Of a DNA stretch of 64,000 nt, positions 30,082 to 38,303 are shown one piece after another. How positions within the stretch are numbered: the stretch's first letter is position 1; each line of letters begins with the position of its first letter. The position numbers and the translations under genes are program-made. This DNA comes from Enterobacterales bacterium (GTDB taxonomy: Bacteria > Pseudomonadota > Gammaproteobacteria > Enterobacterales > Kangiellaceae). The DNA lies in NCBI GenBank assembly GCA_030949565.1, contig JAUZSK010000051.1:1-64000 (forward strand). The letters are read 5' to 3'. The notes under the pieces were generated by a model. That model saw only the letters and a list, made by a program, of their open reading frames with translations, did no database searches and had not been told where the DNA came from.

Positions 30082-30901
30082 TTAGTTGATAACCGTTGGC
30101 GGCAAATATATGGTAAATTCATTTATTGGCTCAATTAAGACGCTGTAAGGTGAATTTTGTTCTGATTCTTTAACAATGCCAAGATCAGATAAAAGCTTCA
30201 ATTTTGCCGACTGCAATTTAGCTGGCTTAACTTCCAGTTCTTTATGCCAGACCCGATATGTTCCAAGCTTTCTGTCTCTACGATTATAGAACCCAGCGAG
30301 AGGATGCGTAAGATAAACTAAAGCAGATTCAGTATCTGGGAAGCCGGGAAAATCAAATGAATCGTTTTTAGATTGAACTAGTCGGACGCTAGCTTCAGCC
30401 CAACTCGATTGCGTTTCCATTTGGTATTTATCATACAATCCTGTAGTTTTATTTAAGGAGCAGTTGAAACTCACTTTGCCGGCATGCCAAGGAAGGTTCC
30501 ATAAATACCTTGGTACCGCGAGTGTCCAAGAATCTAAGGTTGTACCAAGAAACCAAACACATCGTTCGCCCGTTTCAGTATCGATAATGTATATGCGATA
30601 GTTTGTTTGCCCCATAGTAAATTTTGGGAATGGGAAAACTGCTGAAGTAAAATTAACATCGACAAATGGAACAACAGATATTAAACCCAACTCTTGACCA
30701 TCAATTTCAACGGTGTCTCAATTGAAACCGTTCTGAAAAGAACCCTTGAAACCTTTCAGCCGGAACTGCATAAGTGATTATTGCGAAATGTTGTAAACCA
30801 CAAAGTACATCCATACCTTTTGGCTTGGGACGTTCTACTAGGTAATCTTTCAGTTTTCGCGATTCTTGCACGACTCTTCCCGGAAATTTAACGTTAAGCA
30901 C
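30082..30901 (-). CDS. DUF2071 family protein, one frame break near 30720
   Basis: Two abutting reading frames form one DUF2071 (acetoacetate-decarboxylase-like fold) protein. The first covers CGLQHFAIITYAVPAERFQGFF up to FSERFQL. The second starts VEIDGQELGLISVVPFVDVNF and includes GQTNYRIYI, WFLGTTLDSWTLAVPRYLWNLPWH. The span of 820 bp is one more than 273 codons, so deleting one base (extra A in AATTGAGAC on the minus strand) fuses them into 272 residues. Function unknown. It is the last minus-strand gene before glpQ and could be the tail of the cassette array, but no attC was found on its left. Confidence 0.75.
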
Positions 30902-30958
30902 ACTCGAAAAATACGAGCGAGTAGAAAATTAATAGCGGACAGGCTAATAACAAATATT

Positions 30959-32317
30959 TTATTCCTTGACTGCTCGTTGAGGATCGATCGATAGATTAAA
31001 ATAAAAATTCATTATCTGTTGACCTTTATCGTTATTCTTAATTACGAAATAGCTGAGGCTATTCTCATAATAAAAACTATCGTCAGACATTGGGAAAACT
31101 TCATATTTATCGCCTTTGTCTCTTTGAGTGTACGCTTTTCCGTCTTCCATAAAAAACCGATGCTCCGAGTCATTATTGATCTTATAACTTCCCATCAACG
31201 ATTTCGCTTTCACTTTGTTTAATTTAACTGCTTTAAAATTGGGTAATTGTATATCAAGTACCGTAGCGACTAACAAATTACTAATTAAGTTGGGGTTACC
31301 ACTGCTCAGATTTGTCAAAACGGCGACATATAAATCTTCTTCGGGTAGATAAACTGCATTAGTCGCAAAACCAGGAATGCCACCGTTATGCGAGATCGAA
31401 TCGTACTTATTGAGTTTACCAATACCCAAACCAAAGCCATAGTTCGACAATGAACCATCATTCAGTTTAAAAGGAGTAACCATCTGTTGGTAACTTGCTT
31501 TTGAAATCAATTTTCCTGAACGTAGGGCTTTAAACCAGATATCTAAATCCCCCACTGTGGACAATAAAGCTCCTGCTGCGTGTGGCCACGTCATATCAAT
31601 ATGCGATGTGTTTACCACACCTTGTGGACTCATGTTGTAACCACTGGCTCGATTAGGAATAATTTGAAGACCACCGTAACGACTTGACTTCATATCTAGC
31701 TTTTTAAATATATTTTGTTCAATAAAATCTAAATATGATTGACCGCTAGCAACTTCAATTATTTTTCCTAATAGAACATATCCCGTGTTCGAATATCGCA
31801 TTGCTTCACCTGTTTTTAGCGACATTGGGTGTTCTGCAAAACGAACAAGCATCTGATCTAAGTTTGTTGGCACCTGAGTTTCTTTCCGAAATAGACCCTG
31901 ATCTTCGGTGTAGTTAGCAATTCCGGAAGTATGAGTTAATAGGTGCTCGATCGTGACATGATTACCTTCGGTGGGAAAGTTCGGCACGTATTTATGAATG
32001 TCATCTTTGATACTTAATTTCTTTTGTTCTTGCAACATTATGATCGCTGCAGCCGTGAATTGCTTAGTAATAGAACCTAGTCGAAACACGCTTTCGGTAG
32101 TTAAGTCAATATTGAGTTCGATATTCGCTAGACCTGCAGCACCCTCAAATAAAACTTGACCGTTTTGGCTCACTATCACCGCCGCACCAGGACCGTCTGC
32201 GGGTATATATTTAGCTAGAATTGCTTGGTATTCATTTTGATTTTCTGATATATCAGCAGCAAAGAGAGTATTTAAGCTTAAGTTAAATAGCACTAAACCA
32301 AGTAGTATACGTTTCAT
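30959..32317 (-). CDS. Serine beta-lactamase-fold hydrolase (class C/PBP4* type)
   Basis: A 452-residue exported protein: signal peptide MKRILLGLVLFNLSLNTLFAA, then a beta-lactamase/transpeptidase-like domain. Catalytic motifs are SxxK as SITKQ (in FRLGSITKQFTAA), YxN as YSNTGY, and HNGG in place of the KTG triad. A C-terminal lipocalin-like segment (KAKSLMGSYKIN) follows. Such proteins are usually peptidases or esterases rather than resistance enzymes. It lies just left of the first attC-like site, so it may be the last cassette or resident flanking DNA. Confidence 0.88.
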   Translation of the reverse strand: MKRILLGLVLFNLSLNTLFAADISENQNEYQAILAKYIPADGPGAAVIVSQNGQVLFEGAAGLANIELNIDLTTESVFRLGSITKQFTAAAIIMLQEQKKLSIKDDIHKYVPNFPTEGNHVTIEHLLTHTSGIANYTEDQGLFRKETQVPTNLDQMLVRFAEHPMSLKTGEAMRYSNTGYVLLGKIIEVASGQSYLDFIEQNIFKKLDMKSSRYGGLQIIPNRASGYNMSPQGVVNTSHIDMTWPHAAGALLSTVGDLDIWFKALRSGKLISKASYQQMVTPFKLNDGSLSNYGFGLGIGKLNKYDSISHNGGIPGFATNAVYLPEEDLYVAVLTNLSSGNPNLISNLLVATVLDIQLPNFKAVKLNKVKAKSLMGSYKINNDSEHRFFMEDGKAYTQRDKGDKYEVFPMSDDSFYYENSLSYFVIKNNDKGQQIMNFYFNLSIDPQRAVKE

Positions 32318-32454
32318 AATTTTTATTTCCTATTTCCATTAGATTCAGTAATTGGGCTAATACGCTGTTTTATATTAGTGATAGTAAATTTTTCTTCTTT
32401 TCTCTTAGAGGCTACGAGAGCATACCTCAAATCCATTTGGTATCTCGTACTCGT

Positions 32455-32527
32455 ATTCAACGTCATAAGCAGTTGAAAACGACTCGCGGCTAGCGAGTTG
32501 GTTTTCGACTGCCTTTACTGGTTAAAA
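32455..32527 (-). other. attC-like recombination site a (leftmost)
   Basis: Plus-strand ends are ATTCAAC (RYYYAAC) and GTTAAAA. Inside, AGTTGAAAACGACTCGC pairs imperfectly with GCGAGTTGGTTTTCGACT around GGCTA, giving a long stem with extrahelical bases, as in integron attC sites. It terminates the short repeated cassette to its right. Confidence 0.68.
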
Positions 32528-32549
32528 TAGCGGTGAAGCTTTACCACCA

Positions 32550-32783
32550 CTATTTGGTTTTATGTCCACGGATGGACGGGCCGAAAATTGCTCCTTGCAT
32601 TATCTGCACTTCCCACATCCCTGTGGGTCGTATGTCACAAAGAGTCATGGATGACGGTATGACCTTGGGTTTGACAAAGCCTAATGATGCCTTGACACCT
32701 ACTTTACTACAAATTTTGTTGCCGGGAAATGCTTTGGATGGGTTTTGCTTGACTACATCCGTTGTTTTTTGATTTCCGTTCAC
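32550..32783 (-). CDS. Short cassette ORF, repeated family (copy 1, longest)
   Basis: A 77-residue ORF starting GTG 32783, about 20 bases after an attC-like site, as expected for a cassette gene. It reads NGNQKTTDVVKQNPSKAF, CSKVGVKASLGFVKPKV and RPTGMWEVQIMQGAIFGP. Two shorter relatives occur at 37954 and 38154, in which the conserved DVVKQNPSKAFP..K.CSKVG core is followed by KGW and a stop and the start region is degraded. No family is recognised. Codon-level conservation in the core is mostly at the nucleotide level, so this could be a non-coding cassette repeat rather than a protein. Confidence 0.45.
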   Translation of the reverse strand: MNGNQKTTDVVKQNPSKAFPGNKICSKVGVKASLGFVKPKVIPSSMTLCDIRPTGMWEVQIMQGAIFGPSIRGHKTK

Positions 32784-32804
32784 TTTAAATTCCGTTTTTT
32801 AGCG

Positions 32805-32880
32805 CCTTAACAACCGCAGCAGCTGCATTTTAGAGCGCAATGCCGCGAGTAAAATGTCGCGCCGCCTGTACTTGTTAACT
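32805..32880 (-). other. attC-like site b (CPBP cassette)
   Basis: On the minus strand it begins AGTTAACAAGTACAGGC and ends GCGGTTGTTAAGG. The stem includes ACATTTTA and TAAAATGC. It starts 8 bases past the stop of the CPBP gene, the usual place for attC. Confidence 0.72.
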
Positions 32881-32887
32881 GTCTATT

Positions 32888-33610
32888 TTACACTCTCTCT
32901 AGCATAGCCATTGTATTAAGTAGGCAATGTGCAAATATAAGAGGCCATAAATTTCTGCCAAATGCCACATAACCAATCCCCATAGCAAGGCCAATTAAAG
33001 CAACAGTTATTGAGCGTTCAGATATGTCGTAAGAGTGCCTAAAACCAAAAATTAAAGCCTGAACCAAAACAGCAATGATTGTTGCAAACCAAGTACTACA
33101 TAGTGTTTTTTCAATCCAATTGATGAGAAAACCTCTATCTAGAATCTCCTCTAACGCGGATTGCAGCCATATAAATGGAATTATTGTAAAGAATAGTGCC
33201 CAGTTACCAGAAAGCTTCCCAAATTTAGAAGCTGCTTTTTCACTTGACATATCGGGGACAACTTGCAGACCTATTTGATCTTTTAAAGTTTGGAAAATAA
33301 GGATAGAAATTAATGTGAATGCAAAAATAAAAACAGTAGCTAACAACGGTTTTTTATAATTTTTCGGCTTGAATAAGCCTATTTCTTTCCAAGAAATCTT
33401 TCTAAAACGCATTAAAATCGATGCAGTAAGCAATGTAGAAAATGACCAAAACAGACCATTTGTAATAAAGTTAAATTGTGAGAAGTATACTTCCCTTATC
33501 AGAAACATTATTGAAATATAAATGATCAAATCTAATAAGAAAGCAAGAGGAGGTGACTTATACAGATTTTGTTCTGTTGCTATAGTCTTCATACTTAAAT
33601 TCATCTGCAT
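32888..33610 (-). CDS. CPBP family intramembrane glutamic endopeptidase
   Basis: A 240-residue multi-helix membrane protein of the CPBP (Rce1/Abi) family. Conserved motifs are EEILDRGFL (EExxxR), FGFRHSYD (FxxxH), and the final His/Asn motif FAHCLLNTM. Bacterial members process peptides or act in bacteriocin self-immunity; the substrate here is unknown. Three in-frame Mets near the N-terminus leave the start uncertain. It is bounded by attC-like sites b and c and so forms a single-gene cassette. Confidence 0.85.
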   Translation of the reverse strand: MQMNLSMKTIATEQNLYKSPPLAFLLDLIIYISIMFLIREVYFSQFNFITNGLFWSFSTLLTASILMRFRKISWKEIGLFKPKNYKKPLLATVFIFAFTLISILIFQTLKDQIGLQVVPDMSSEKAASKFGKLSGNWALFFTIIPFIWLQSALEEILDRGFLINWIEKTLCSTWFATIIAVLVQALIFGFRHSYDISERSITVALIGLAMGIGYVAFGRNLWPLIFAHCLLNTMAMLERV

Positions 33611-33629
33611 ACTCCATTAGATAGTTAAC

Positions 33630-33694
33630 AGTTAACGCCTTGCAACAGTGATCGCAGCGGAGCTGCAATCCAGCACAGCTTGCTCTTGTTATGT
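33630..33694 (-). other. attC-like site c (DoxX-like cassette)
   Basis: Minus strand begins ACATAACAAGAGCAAGC and ends CAAGGCGTTAACT, matching attC consensus ends (TAACAA at the start, GGCGTTA at the end). It lies between the CPBP gene start and the DoxX-like gene stop. Confidence 0.75.
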
Positions 33695-33718
33695 GTTGGT
33701 TTGAACGGCATTTTTGAG

Positions 33719-34072
33719 TTAAACTAGCTCAGTTTTTGAGTGATTAATACTCTGCTTAATGACGATTCCAAGCATAAGAAGAGTAAAACAAGTAATTAAA
33801 GCAACCACAATACTTTCTGACATGAATAAAACAACGGTAGAGATTGTAAAAGTAATGGCGACGACAATGGCTCCGAATAATCTTGTTTTAGTTAGAGCTA
33901 ACATTAAACCACCAACAAGCTGAATGACGCCAAAAATAATTAACATAACATTACTAAAACCTACGCCTCCAAAAAACTGAACTTCCTGAGGCATGAGCAT
34001 AATTTTGGTTACACCTGATGAAGTTGCTAGAAGAAATAAAATAACTAAATTAATTTTTAGTAGAATCTGCAT
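33719..34072 (-). CDS. Small DoxX-like membrane protein
   Basis: 117 residues with four predicted transmembrane helices: NLVILFLLATSSGVTKIML, VMLIIFGVIQLVGGLMLAL, FGAIVVAITFTISTVVLFM and VALITCFTLLMLGIVI. Topology and the GV..SNVMLI.FG..QL.GG pattern resemble DoxX/DUF4870-type proteins, but the family call is tentative. It is enclosed by attC-like sites c and d as a single-gene cassette. Confidence 0.65.
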   Translation of the reverse strand: MQILLKINLVILFLLATSSGVTKIMLMPQEVQFFGGVGFSNVMLIIFGVIQLVGGLMLALTKTRLFGAIVVAITFTISTVVLFMSESIVVALITCFTLLMLGIVIKQSINHSKTELV

Positions 34073-34129
34073 CCATTATTCCCTATTTTATAATATTCAT
34101 TTATGGTCTACTACAAATCATTTTGAAAC

Positions 34130-34228
34130 ACATAGCGCCCTGCATAAGTCGTGAGTGGTTCGGGCTTGGTTTTTGTAAAAACAAAAAGAATGACAGGTTC
34201 ACGAATCCATTTCACGCTGTTGTTAGAC
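34130..34228 (-). other. attC-like site d (TolB-like cassette), degenerate right core
   Basis: Minus strand begins GTCTAACAACAGCGTG (consensus) and ends GCAGGGCGCTATGT (degenerate). GTGAGTGGTTCG and CGAATCCATTTCAC form the imperfect stem. Position, 50 bases past the TolB-like stop, fits. Confidence 0.62.
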
Positions 34229-34279
34229 GGCTCCCGCTCGTTCTTCCGGCAATAAAACTGCACCTGCATAAAGATAGCT

Positions 34280-35233
34280 CTAGAGTTTAGGGACATCGAT
34301 GATCGCGATTCCCCATGCTTTATTACTTCCTGGCACTCGGGCAGAAAAAGCTAGGAATTTCCCGTCTGGTGAGAACACCGGGTGATTGGCATTGAGCTCA
34401 TAGTGTGTGAGTCGCCTTGCAATGCCACCTGTACGATGAATAATGAAAACTGCATACTGTCCGTCTTGACTTTCTCGATTAGACTCGAAAACGATCCACT
34501 CTCCATCTGGTGACCAGGATGGTGCTCTTCCTTGCTGTGTGTCGAGGTGCTTTAGAACGCCTTTATTATCTAGCAGCCAGATATTATTCTTGGTCTGATC
34601 ATAAGAGCCGTTGTTTCGTTGCCCTGCAAATGCTATGGAATCTCCTTTTGGCGAAACGCTTGGCATTCCTGCTAGGATATCTTTTGGGTCGGTCAAAACT
34701 TCTACCGTTCGGGCCTCTAGATTAATTCGCTTAATTCTCCCTATATCTCCTTCGAAATCCACCACTGCAAGTCTTTTTCCATCTGGATACCATGATGGGT
34801 AGTAGGTGGAGTTAGATAAACCCTCGAGTGAAATCGCTCTAGGTGTTGAGCCATCAGGTTTAATAAGCCAAACGTCAGCATCTTGATCTGTTACGCCTGT
34901 AAATGCGATCATCTGATTGCTGACAGACCAGTTCGTTCTAGTGGCGCTCACTGGAAGTGAAGACTGCACAATAGGTCGACTAGCACCACCGTTATGTGGA
35001 ATCAAACGGAGTTCCCAGACCCACCTGTCGAGAGGTGCGCGACTAAACAGAAGTAATTTTCCATCATCTGAGAAAGAGACCCAATAGTCTCTAAACTCGG
35101 AACTTGAGGTTAAGAAACGGTGATGTGGAATCTGACTAGTTTCAGAAAGGTCTTTAGACTCTGCGACATGTAAAGTTGTTACCAAGACAGCGAGCAAGAG
35201 AATAGCTATTTGGGTAAATTTATTTCGTTGCAT
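34280..35233 (-). CDS. TolB-like beta-propeller (PD40) exported protein
   Basis: 317 residues with a signal peptide (AILLLAVLVTTLHVAESK) and repeated PD40/TolB propeller blades: YWVSFSDDGKLLLFSR, YYPSWYPDGKRLAVV, MPSVSPKGDSIAFAG, RAPSWSPDGEWIVFES and HPVFSPDGKFLAFSA. It lacks the N-terminal domain of true TolB, so it is not the Tol-Pal component. Role unknown. GGGAAGGAAGCAATG provides a strong ribosome site. It is a single-gene cassette between attC-like sites d and e. Confidence 0.83.
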   Translation of the reverse strand: MQRNKFTQIAILLLAVLVTTLHVAESKDLSETSQIPHHRFLTSSSEFRDYWVSFSDDGKLLLFSRAPLDRWVWELRLIPHNGGASRPIVQSSLPVSATRTNWSVSNQMIAFTGVTDQDADVWLIKPDGSTPRAISLEGLSNSTYYPSWYPDGKRLAVVDFEGDIGRIKRINLEARTVEVLTDPKDILAGMPSVSPKGDSIAFAGQRNNGSYDQTKNNIWLLDNKGVLKHLDTQQGRAPSWSPDGEWIVFESNRESQDGQYAVFIIHRTGGIARRLTHYELNANHPVFSPDGKFLAFSARVPGSNKAWGIAIIDVPKL

Positions 35234-35288
35234 TGCTTCCTTCCCTTTTGTTTGTAAAACTCAGAGTACAATAAACTCTTGCAGAGCC

Positions 35289-35378
35289 GTCTAACGCCTT
35301 GCTAACTTGCCATTTTATACAGAGCAGAGTGAAACGGCGCGGCATATAAAATGGTCAACGTTGAGCTAATTGTTAGCT
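35289..35378 (-). other. attC site e (BrnTA cassette)
   Basis: The clearest site of the array. Minus strand begins AGCTAACAATTAGCTCAACG and ends AAGGCGTTAGAC. TTGACCATTTTATA and TATAAAATGGCAA make the stem. The BrnA stop codon and its last residues (ANN) are encoded inside the site, a common feature of integron cassettes. Confidence 0.82.
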
Positions 35379-35653
35379 GATTTTTCTACAAACCTACCAT
35401 CAATAAATTTATGCAATATACTAGACACAAATGTTTGATAAGGCATACCCTCCATTAATGCCTTAGCTTGTAAAGAACGCAGGTCTCTGGACGACAGTCT
35501 AATATTTATACGTGCATCTTTCTTAAATGTTGCCTCAGCAACAGATACATGGCGTTTTATTTGTTGTTTTTCTGTTTTTGATTTTTTTAATTTTCCTGAT
35601 TCAAAGGCATCAAGAATCTCTTTTTCATATGGGTCTAATTTAATCATTACCAT
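35366..35653 (-). CDS. BrnA-like ribbon-helix-helix antitoxin
   Basis: About 95 residues. The RHH-type core is DARINIRLSSRDLRSLQAKALMEGMPYQTFVSSILHKF, preceded by a charged linker. It would neutralise BrnT and repress the operon by DNA binding. The gene overlaps the toxin end, and GTG 35656, ATG 35653 and ATG 35647 are alternative starts. The C-terminal ANN and stop come from the attC site, so this end was likely remodelled on cassette formation. Confidence 0.85.
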   Translation of the reverse strand: MVMIKLDPYEKEILDAFESGKLKKSKTEKQQIKRHVSVAEATFKKDARINIRLSSRDLRSLQAKALMEGMPYQTFVSSILHKFIDGRFVEKSANN

Positions 35654-35921
35654 CACCTACATATTGCTTAGTCGCTTTCCGACTAGGAATAATTGTTTTA
35701 AGAAATATTTGATCCTTATCTTCAACGTATGGAACTAAATAAGCATAATCTTCGACCAAAACAACTGAAACTTTTTGATTAGGGTATTTTTTTGTGTTTG
35801 GATGATCGTAAACTGCTACTTCATTACCTAATTGAATATTAAGGATTATTTCTTCAAATGAGATACCTCTCTCTTTTTGAAGTAATTCATTTTTTTCCGA
35901 ATTCCAAGAATATATCTTCAT
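35640..35921 (-). CDS. BrnT-family RNase toxin
   Basis: 93 residues of the BrnT family, type II toxin related to RelE, cleaving RNA. It starts MKIYSWNSEKNELLQKERGISFEEI, the typical BrnT W-x-x-x-K-N...H/RGISFEE pattern, and ends IFLKTIIPSRKATKQY with the conserved basic residues R and K. It is the first gene of brnT-brnA. Toxin-antitoxin cassettes are often found in sedentary integrons, where they stabilise the array. Confidence 0.87.
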   Translation of the reverse strand: MKIYSWNSEKNELLQKERGISFEEIILNIQLGNEVAVYDHPNTKKYPNQKVSVVLVEDYAYLVPYVEDKDQIFLKTIIPSRKATKQYVGDGND

Positions 35922-36007
35922 TTATCTGAGAATAGCATAATGTGTGCACTTTGTCATCTTAAAAGCTAATCAGGATAGGGAGACACCTCACGATGCCTCT
36001 CCCCCAC

Positions 36008-36041
36008 ACCACCGGGCATACGGATCACGTACCACGGCGGT
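36008..36041 (-). ncRNA. Group II intron domain V
   Basis: A 34-nt minus-strand element, ACCGCCGTGGTACG...CCCGGTGGT, folds as the catalytic domain V hairpin. Domain VI and the 3' splice end follow immediately at 35969-36005. It lies 20 nt after the reverse transcriptase stop. Confidence 0.82.
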
Positions 36042-36060
36042 TCGGTTAATTGAGTTAACT

Positions 36061-37398
36061 TTAACATTCTACAAGGCTTGGTACACCAAGTTCTTTAAAA
36101 TACTTGTTGGATAAACCTTTGCGCACCGTAATATGATTACTTAAACGCCATGGGCCTCGTGCTGATTTGGCGACATTCCATGCACCGCGTCGACCTATTC
36201 CCAGCTTTCTTAGGCGTCTGTAACCTGACCTACCCCACTGTTTCAGTATATAACATCTGAGCTTGCGTCTTATCCATTTATCGAGATCGATCATGGTGGA
36301 TTTAACTTCGGAGAATCCGAAATACCCTTTCCATCCTAATAGATAAGAACGGAGATCAGAAACGATATGATTCAACGTTCTACCTCGTGTCCTTCGCGTG
36401 ATAGCCCGAATATTATATTTGAATTGTTTGAACGCTTTGTCGCTTACCTTGATCCGTTTATTGCTTCCCCTTGCGGTGAAAGTGAAACCAAGAAAGCGGC
36501 GTTTCCAAGGTCGGTCAACTGCACTTTTATTCGCGTTAACGGTTAGCTTTAATTGCTTCTTCAACCATTGAGTGATTGAAGATAAAACTCGATGACCCGC
36601 ACGTTCACTTCTGACATAAATATTACAGTCATCGGCATAACGAACAAATTTCAAGTCTCTGCTTTCCAGTTCTTTATCCAAATCGTCCAACAATAGATTC
36701 GCGAGCAATGGCGATGGCGGTCCGCCTTGCGGCGTACCTTCTTTGGCTTCAACCCATTGGTCATTAACTAAAGCGCCAGCATTAAGGTATCTATTAATCG
36801 GTTTTAGCACTCGTTTATCTTTGACGCGTTGTTTCACTCGGTGCATCAGCACATCATGATTCACTTTATCAAAGAACTTTTCTAAATCCATGTCGACAAC
36901 CCAATGACGATTATCATTGACATAGATTTCAGAAAGCTTCACCGCTTGGTGGGCTGAGCGTCGTGGTCTAAAACCAAAACTAAAATGGGAAAACGTTTGA
37001 TCCCATTCTGGTTGTAAAATTTGAAGTAACGCTTGTTGGATAAGTCGATCGAGAACCGTTGGAATGCCAAGCTTTCGCTTGCTACCATCCGATTTGGGGA
37101 TCAAGACTCGCTTGACCGCTTTCGGTTGGTAGTTTCCATTAATCAACTGCTCTTTAATCGACGGCCAATGCAGCTTGAGAAAAGCAGGCAGATCGTCAAC
37201 GGTCATACCGTCTATTCCTGCGCCGCCTTTATTACGTTGCACCTTCTGAAGTGCGCGAAATAAATTCCCTCTTTCTAACACGCGTTCCATGAGTAAATGG
37301 TGGTTAACCGGAGTGTCGTTTCTTTGCAACCCAGTCAATGTTTCGTCCCCACTTAAGGGCAGAACCTGCTGTTTGTCTGACGCTATACATTGGCTCAT
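36061..37398 (-). CDS. ltrA: Group IIC intron reverse transcriptase/maturase
   Basis: 445 residues. The RT domain starts NLFRALQKVQRNKGGAGIDGMTVDDL and includes RKLGIPTVLDRLIQQALLQIL, SFGFRPRRSAHQAV, VVDMDLEKFFDKVNHD, the GTPQGGPPSPLLANLLLDDLD loop and the active site FVRYADDCNIYV. Domain X (maturase) includes TRRTRGRTLNHIVSDLRSYLLGWKGYFG. No HNH endonuclease domain follows, as in class C. It lies in intron domain IV and would assist splicing and retrotransposition. Frame is intact, so mobility is possible. Confidence 0.93.
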   Translation of the reverse strand: MSQCIASDKQQVLPLSGDETLTGLQRNDTPVNHHLLMERVLERGNLFRALQKVQRNKGGAGIDGMTVDDLPAFLKLHWPSIKEQLINGNYQPKAVKRVLIPKSDGSKRKLGIPTVLDRLIQQALLQILQPEWDQTFSHFSFGFRPRRSAHQAVKLSEIYVNDNRHWVVDMDLEKFFDKVNHDVLMHRVKQRVKDKRVLKPINRYLNAGALVNDQWVEAKEGTPQGGPPSPLLANLLLDDLDKELESRDLKFVRYADDCNIYVRSERAGHRVLSSITQWLKKQLKLTVNANKSAVDRPWKRRFLGFTFTARGSNKRIKVSDKAFKQFKYNIRAITRRTRGRTLNHIVSDLRSYLLGWKGYFGFSEVKSTMIDLDKWIRRKLRCYILKQWGRSGYRRLRKLGIGRRGAWNVAKSARGPWRLSNHITVRKGLSNKYFKELGVPSLVEC

Positions 37399-37881
37399 TG
37401 TTAAAGTGACTGCTCTCTTTTATTAAGCTCTTTCGAGCACCGTTCGGACCTTCCCTTAGACATTCACTTTTAAGAAAATATATTTCTCAACCGAGTAATC
37501 ACTAGTACTATGTCCTCTGCTGACTTCTCCTGTACGTTCAAGGCCAATTGCTCGACCTTCAGCGGTTTTCAACTGCACGCAGTTTCCCAGCGCAGTATCA
37601 GGAGATCTCCCGGGGTAAGACACTTAACTTTCATCGCGTAGACGCCGGATTTATAAAACGTAAGCCAATTGCAGATGGAGGGCTTAGTGGTCACGTGCCC
37701 ACTGGCCCCACTTACGTCACACCTAATATCCGATTCTTGTCCATCGTCCCGCGATTTCGCGTTGAGCTTCCTTCAGACATTCCCTCACGAGTTTGCCCTT
37801 GCCCTTTCGCTAACCTTCGGCTCTGCGAATACCTGGTATCAGGACTTTCACCTGACTAGTTAAGTGCCATGCCCGGCACAC

Positions 37882-37937
37882 ACGTTTTAGCGCATGCGAG
37901 CCCGCTGTTGGGCTTCGCGTGACGCTACTGGTTAAAA
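37882..37937 (-). other. attC-like site f, split by the group II intron
   Basis: Minus strand begins TTTTAACCAGTAGCGTC and ends GCGCTAAAACG-T, with the rest of the core (TAGCTT) on the far side of the intron at 35963-35968. GCGAAGCCC and GGGCTCGC pair around AACAGC, with an unpaired base in one arm. Confidence 0.72.
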
Positions 37938-38076
37938 AAGCGGTGAAGTTTTACTACCAGCCTTTTATACCCACTTTACTACAATTTTTGTTGCGGGGAA
38001 ATGCTTTGGATGGGTTTTGTTTGACTACATCCAGTGTTTTTTGGTCTCCCTTTGCTCTAATTTCTATTTTTTAGCG
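37938..38076 (-). repeat. Repeated short cassette, copy 2
   Basis: About 140 bp nearly identical to copy 3 and to the two ends of copy 1. It retains a DVVKQNPSKAFP-like reading ending KGW-stop at 37954-37956, but the position equivalent to the copy-1 GTG start is GCA. Confidence 0.65.
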
Positions 38077-38137
38077 ATTTAACGTTTCACCGTTGGCGAG
38101 CCGTCTGTTTGGCTTCGACAACCGGTGCTGGTTAAAA
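38077..38137 (-). other. attC-like site g
   Basis: A compact 61-bp site: plus-strand ATTTAAC to GTTAAAA. CACCGTTGGCGAGCC pairs imperfectly with GGCTTCGACAACCGGTG around GTCTGTTT, leaving unpaired bases. Confidence 0.72.
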
Positions 38138-38303
38138 TAGCGGTGAAGTTTTACTACCAGCCTTTTATACCCACTTTACTACAAATTTTGCTGCTGGGAA
38201 ATGCTTTGGATGGGTTTTGTTTGACTACATCCATTGTTTTTGTTTCCGGTTACGCCACCCTCTCCCTACCCTCTCCCATCGAGGGAGAGGGATAAAGAAA
38301 GCG
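38138..38303 (-). repeat. Repeated short cassette, copy 3, with REP-like hairpin
   Basis: Matches copy 2 over its first 110 bases. The conserved core reads MDVVKQNPSKAFP from an internal ATG. It then diverges into CCCTCTCCC (38269-38277) and GGGAGAGGG (38283-38291), a perfect 9-bp hairpin of the kind found in dispersed intergenic repeats. Confidence 0.62.

Larger units (their letters stand above)
35969..37881 (-). mobile_element. Group IIC (attC-type) intron, about 1.9 kb
   Basis: On the minus strand the intron begins GTGTGCCGGGCATGGCAC at 37881. It carries about 480 nt of ribozyme before the reverse transcriptase ORF and ends with domains V and VI (CTCCCTATCCTGAT at 35969). Removing it joins AAAACG-T with TAGCTTTT, re-creating a GTTAGC core of an attC site. 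The 5' exon forms a hairpin, as required by group IIC introns. Boundaries are set by consensus and could be off by one to three bases. Confidence 0.85.

Noticed and set aside
30901-30959. attC between the beta-lactamase-fold and DUF2071 genes
   Set aside because: The 57-bp gap has no core sequences or hairpin, so these two genes are not confidently cassettes.
30959-32317. Antibiotic-resistance beta-lactamase cassette
   Set aside because: It has SxxK and YxN but HNGG in place of KTG and a C-terminal extra domain, typical of PBP4*/esterase-like peptidases rather than resistance enzymes.
37548-37863. Plus-strand ORFs of 103 and 64 codons
   Set aside because: They are antisense to the structured 5' part of the group II intron, a common source of spurious ORFs.
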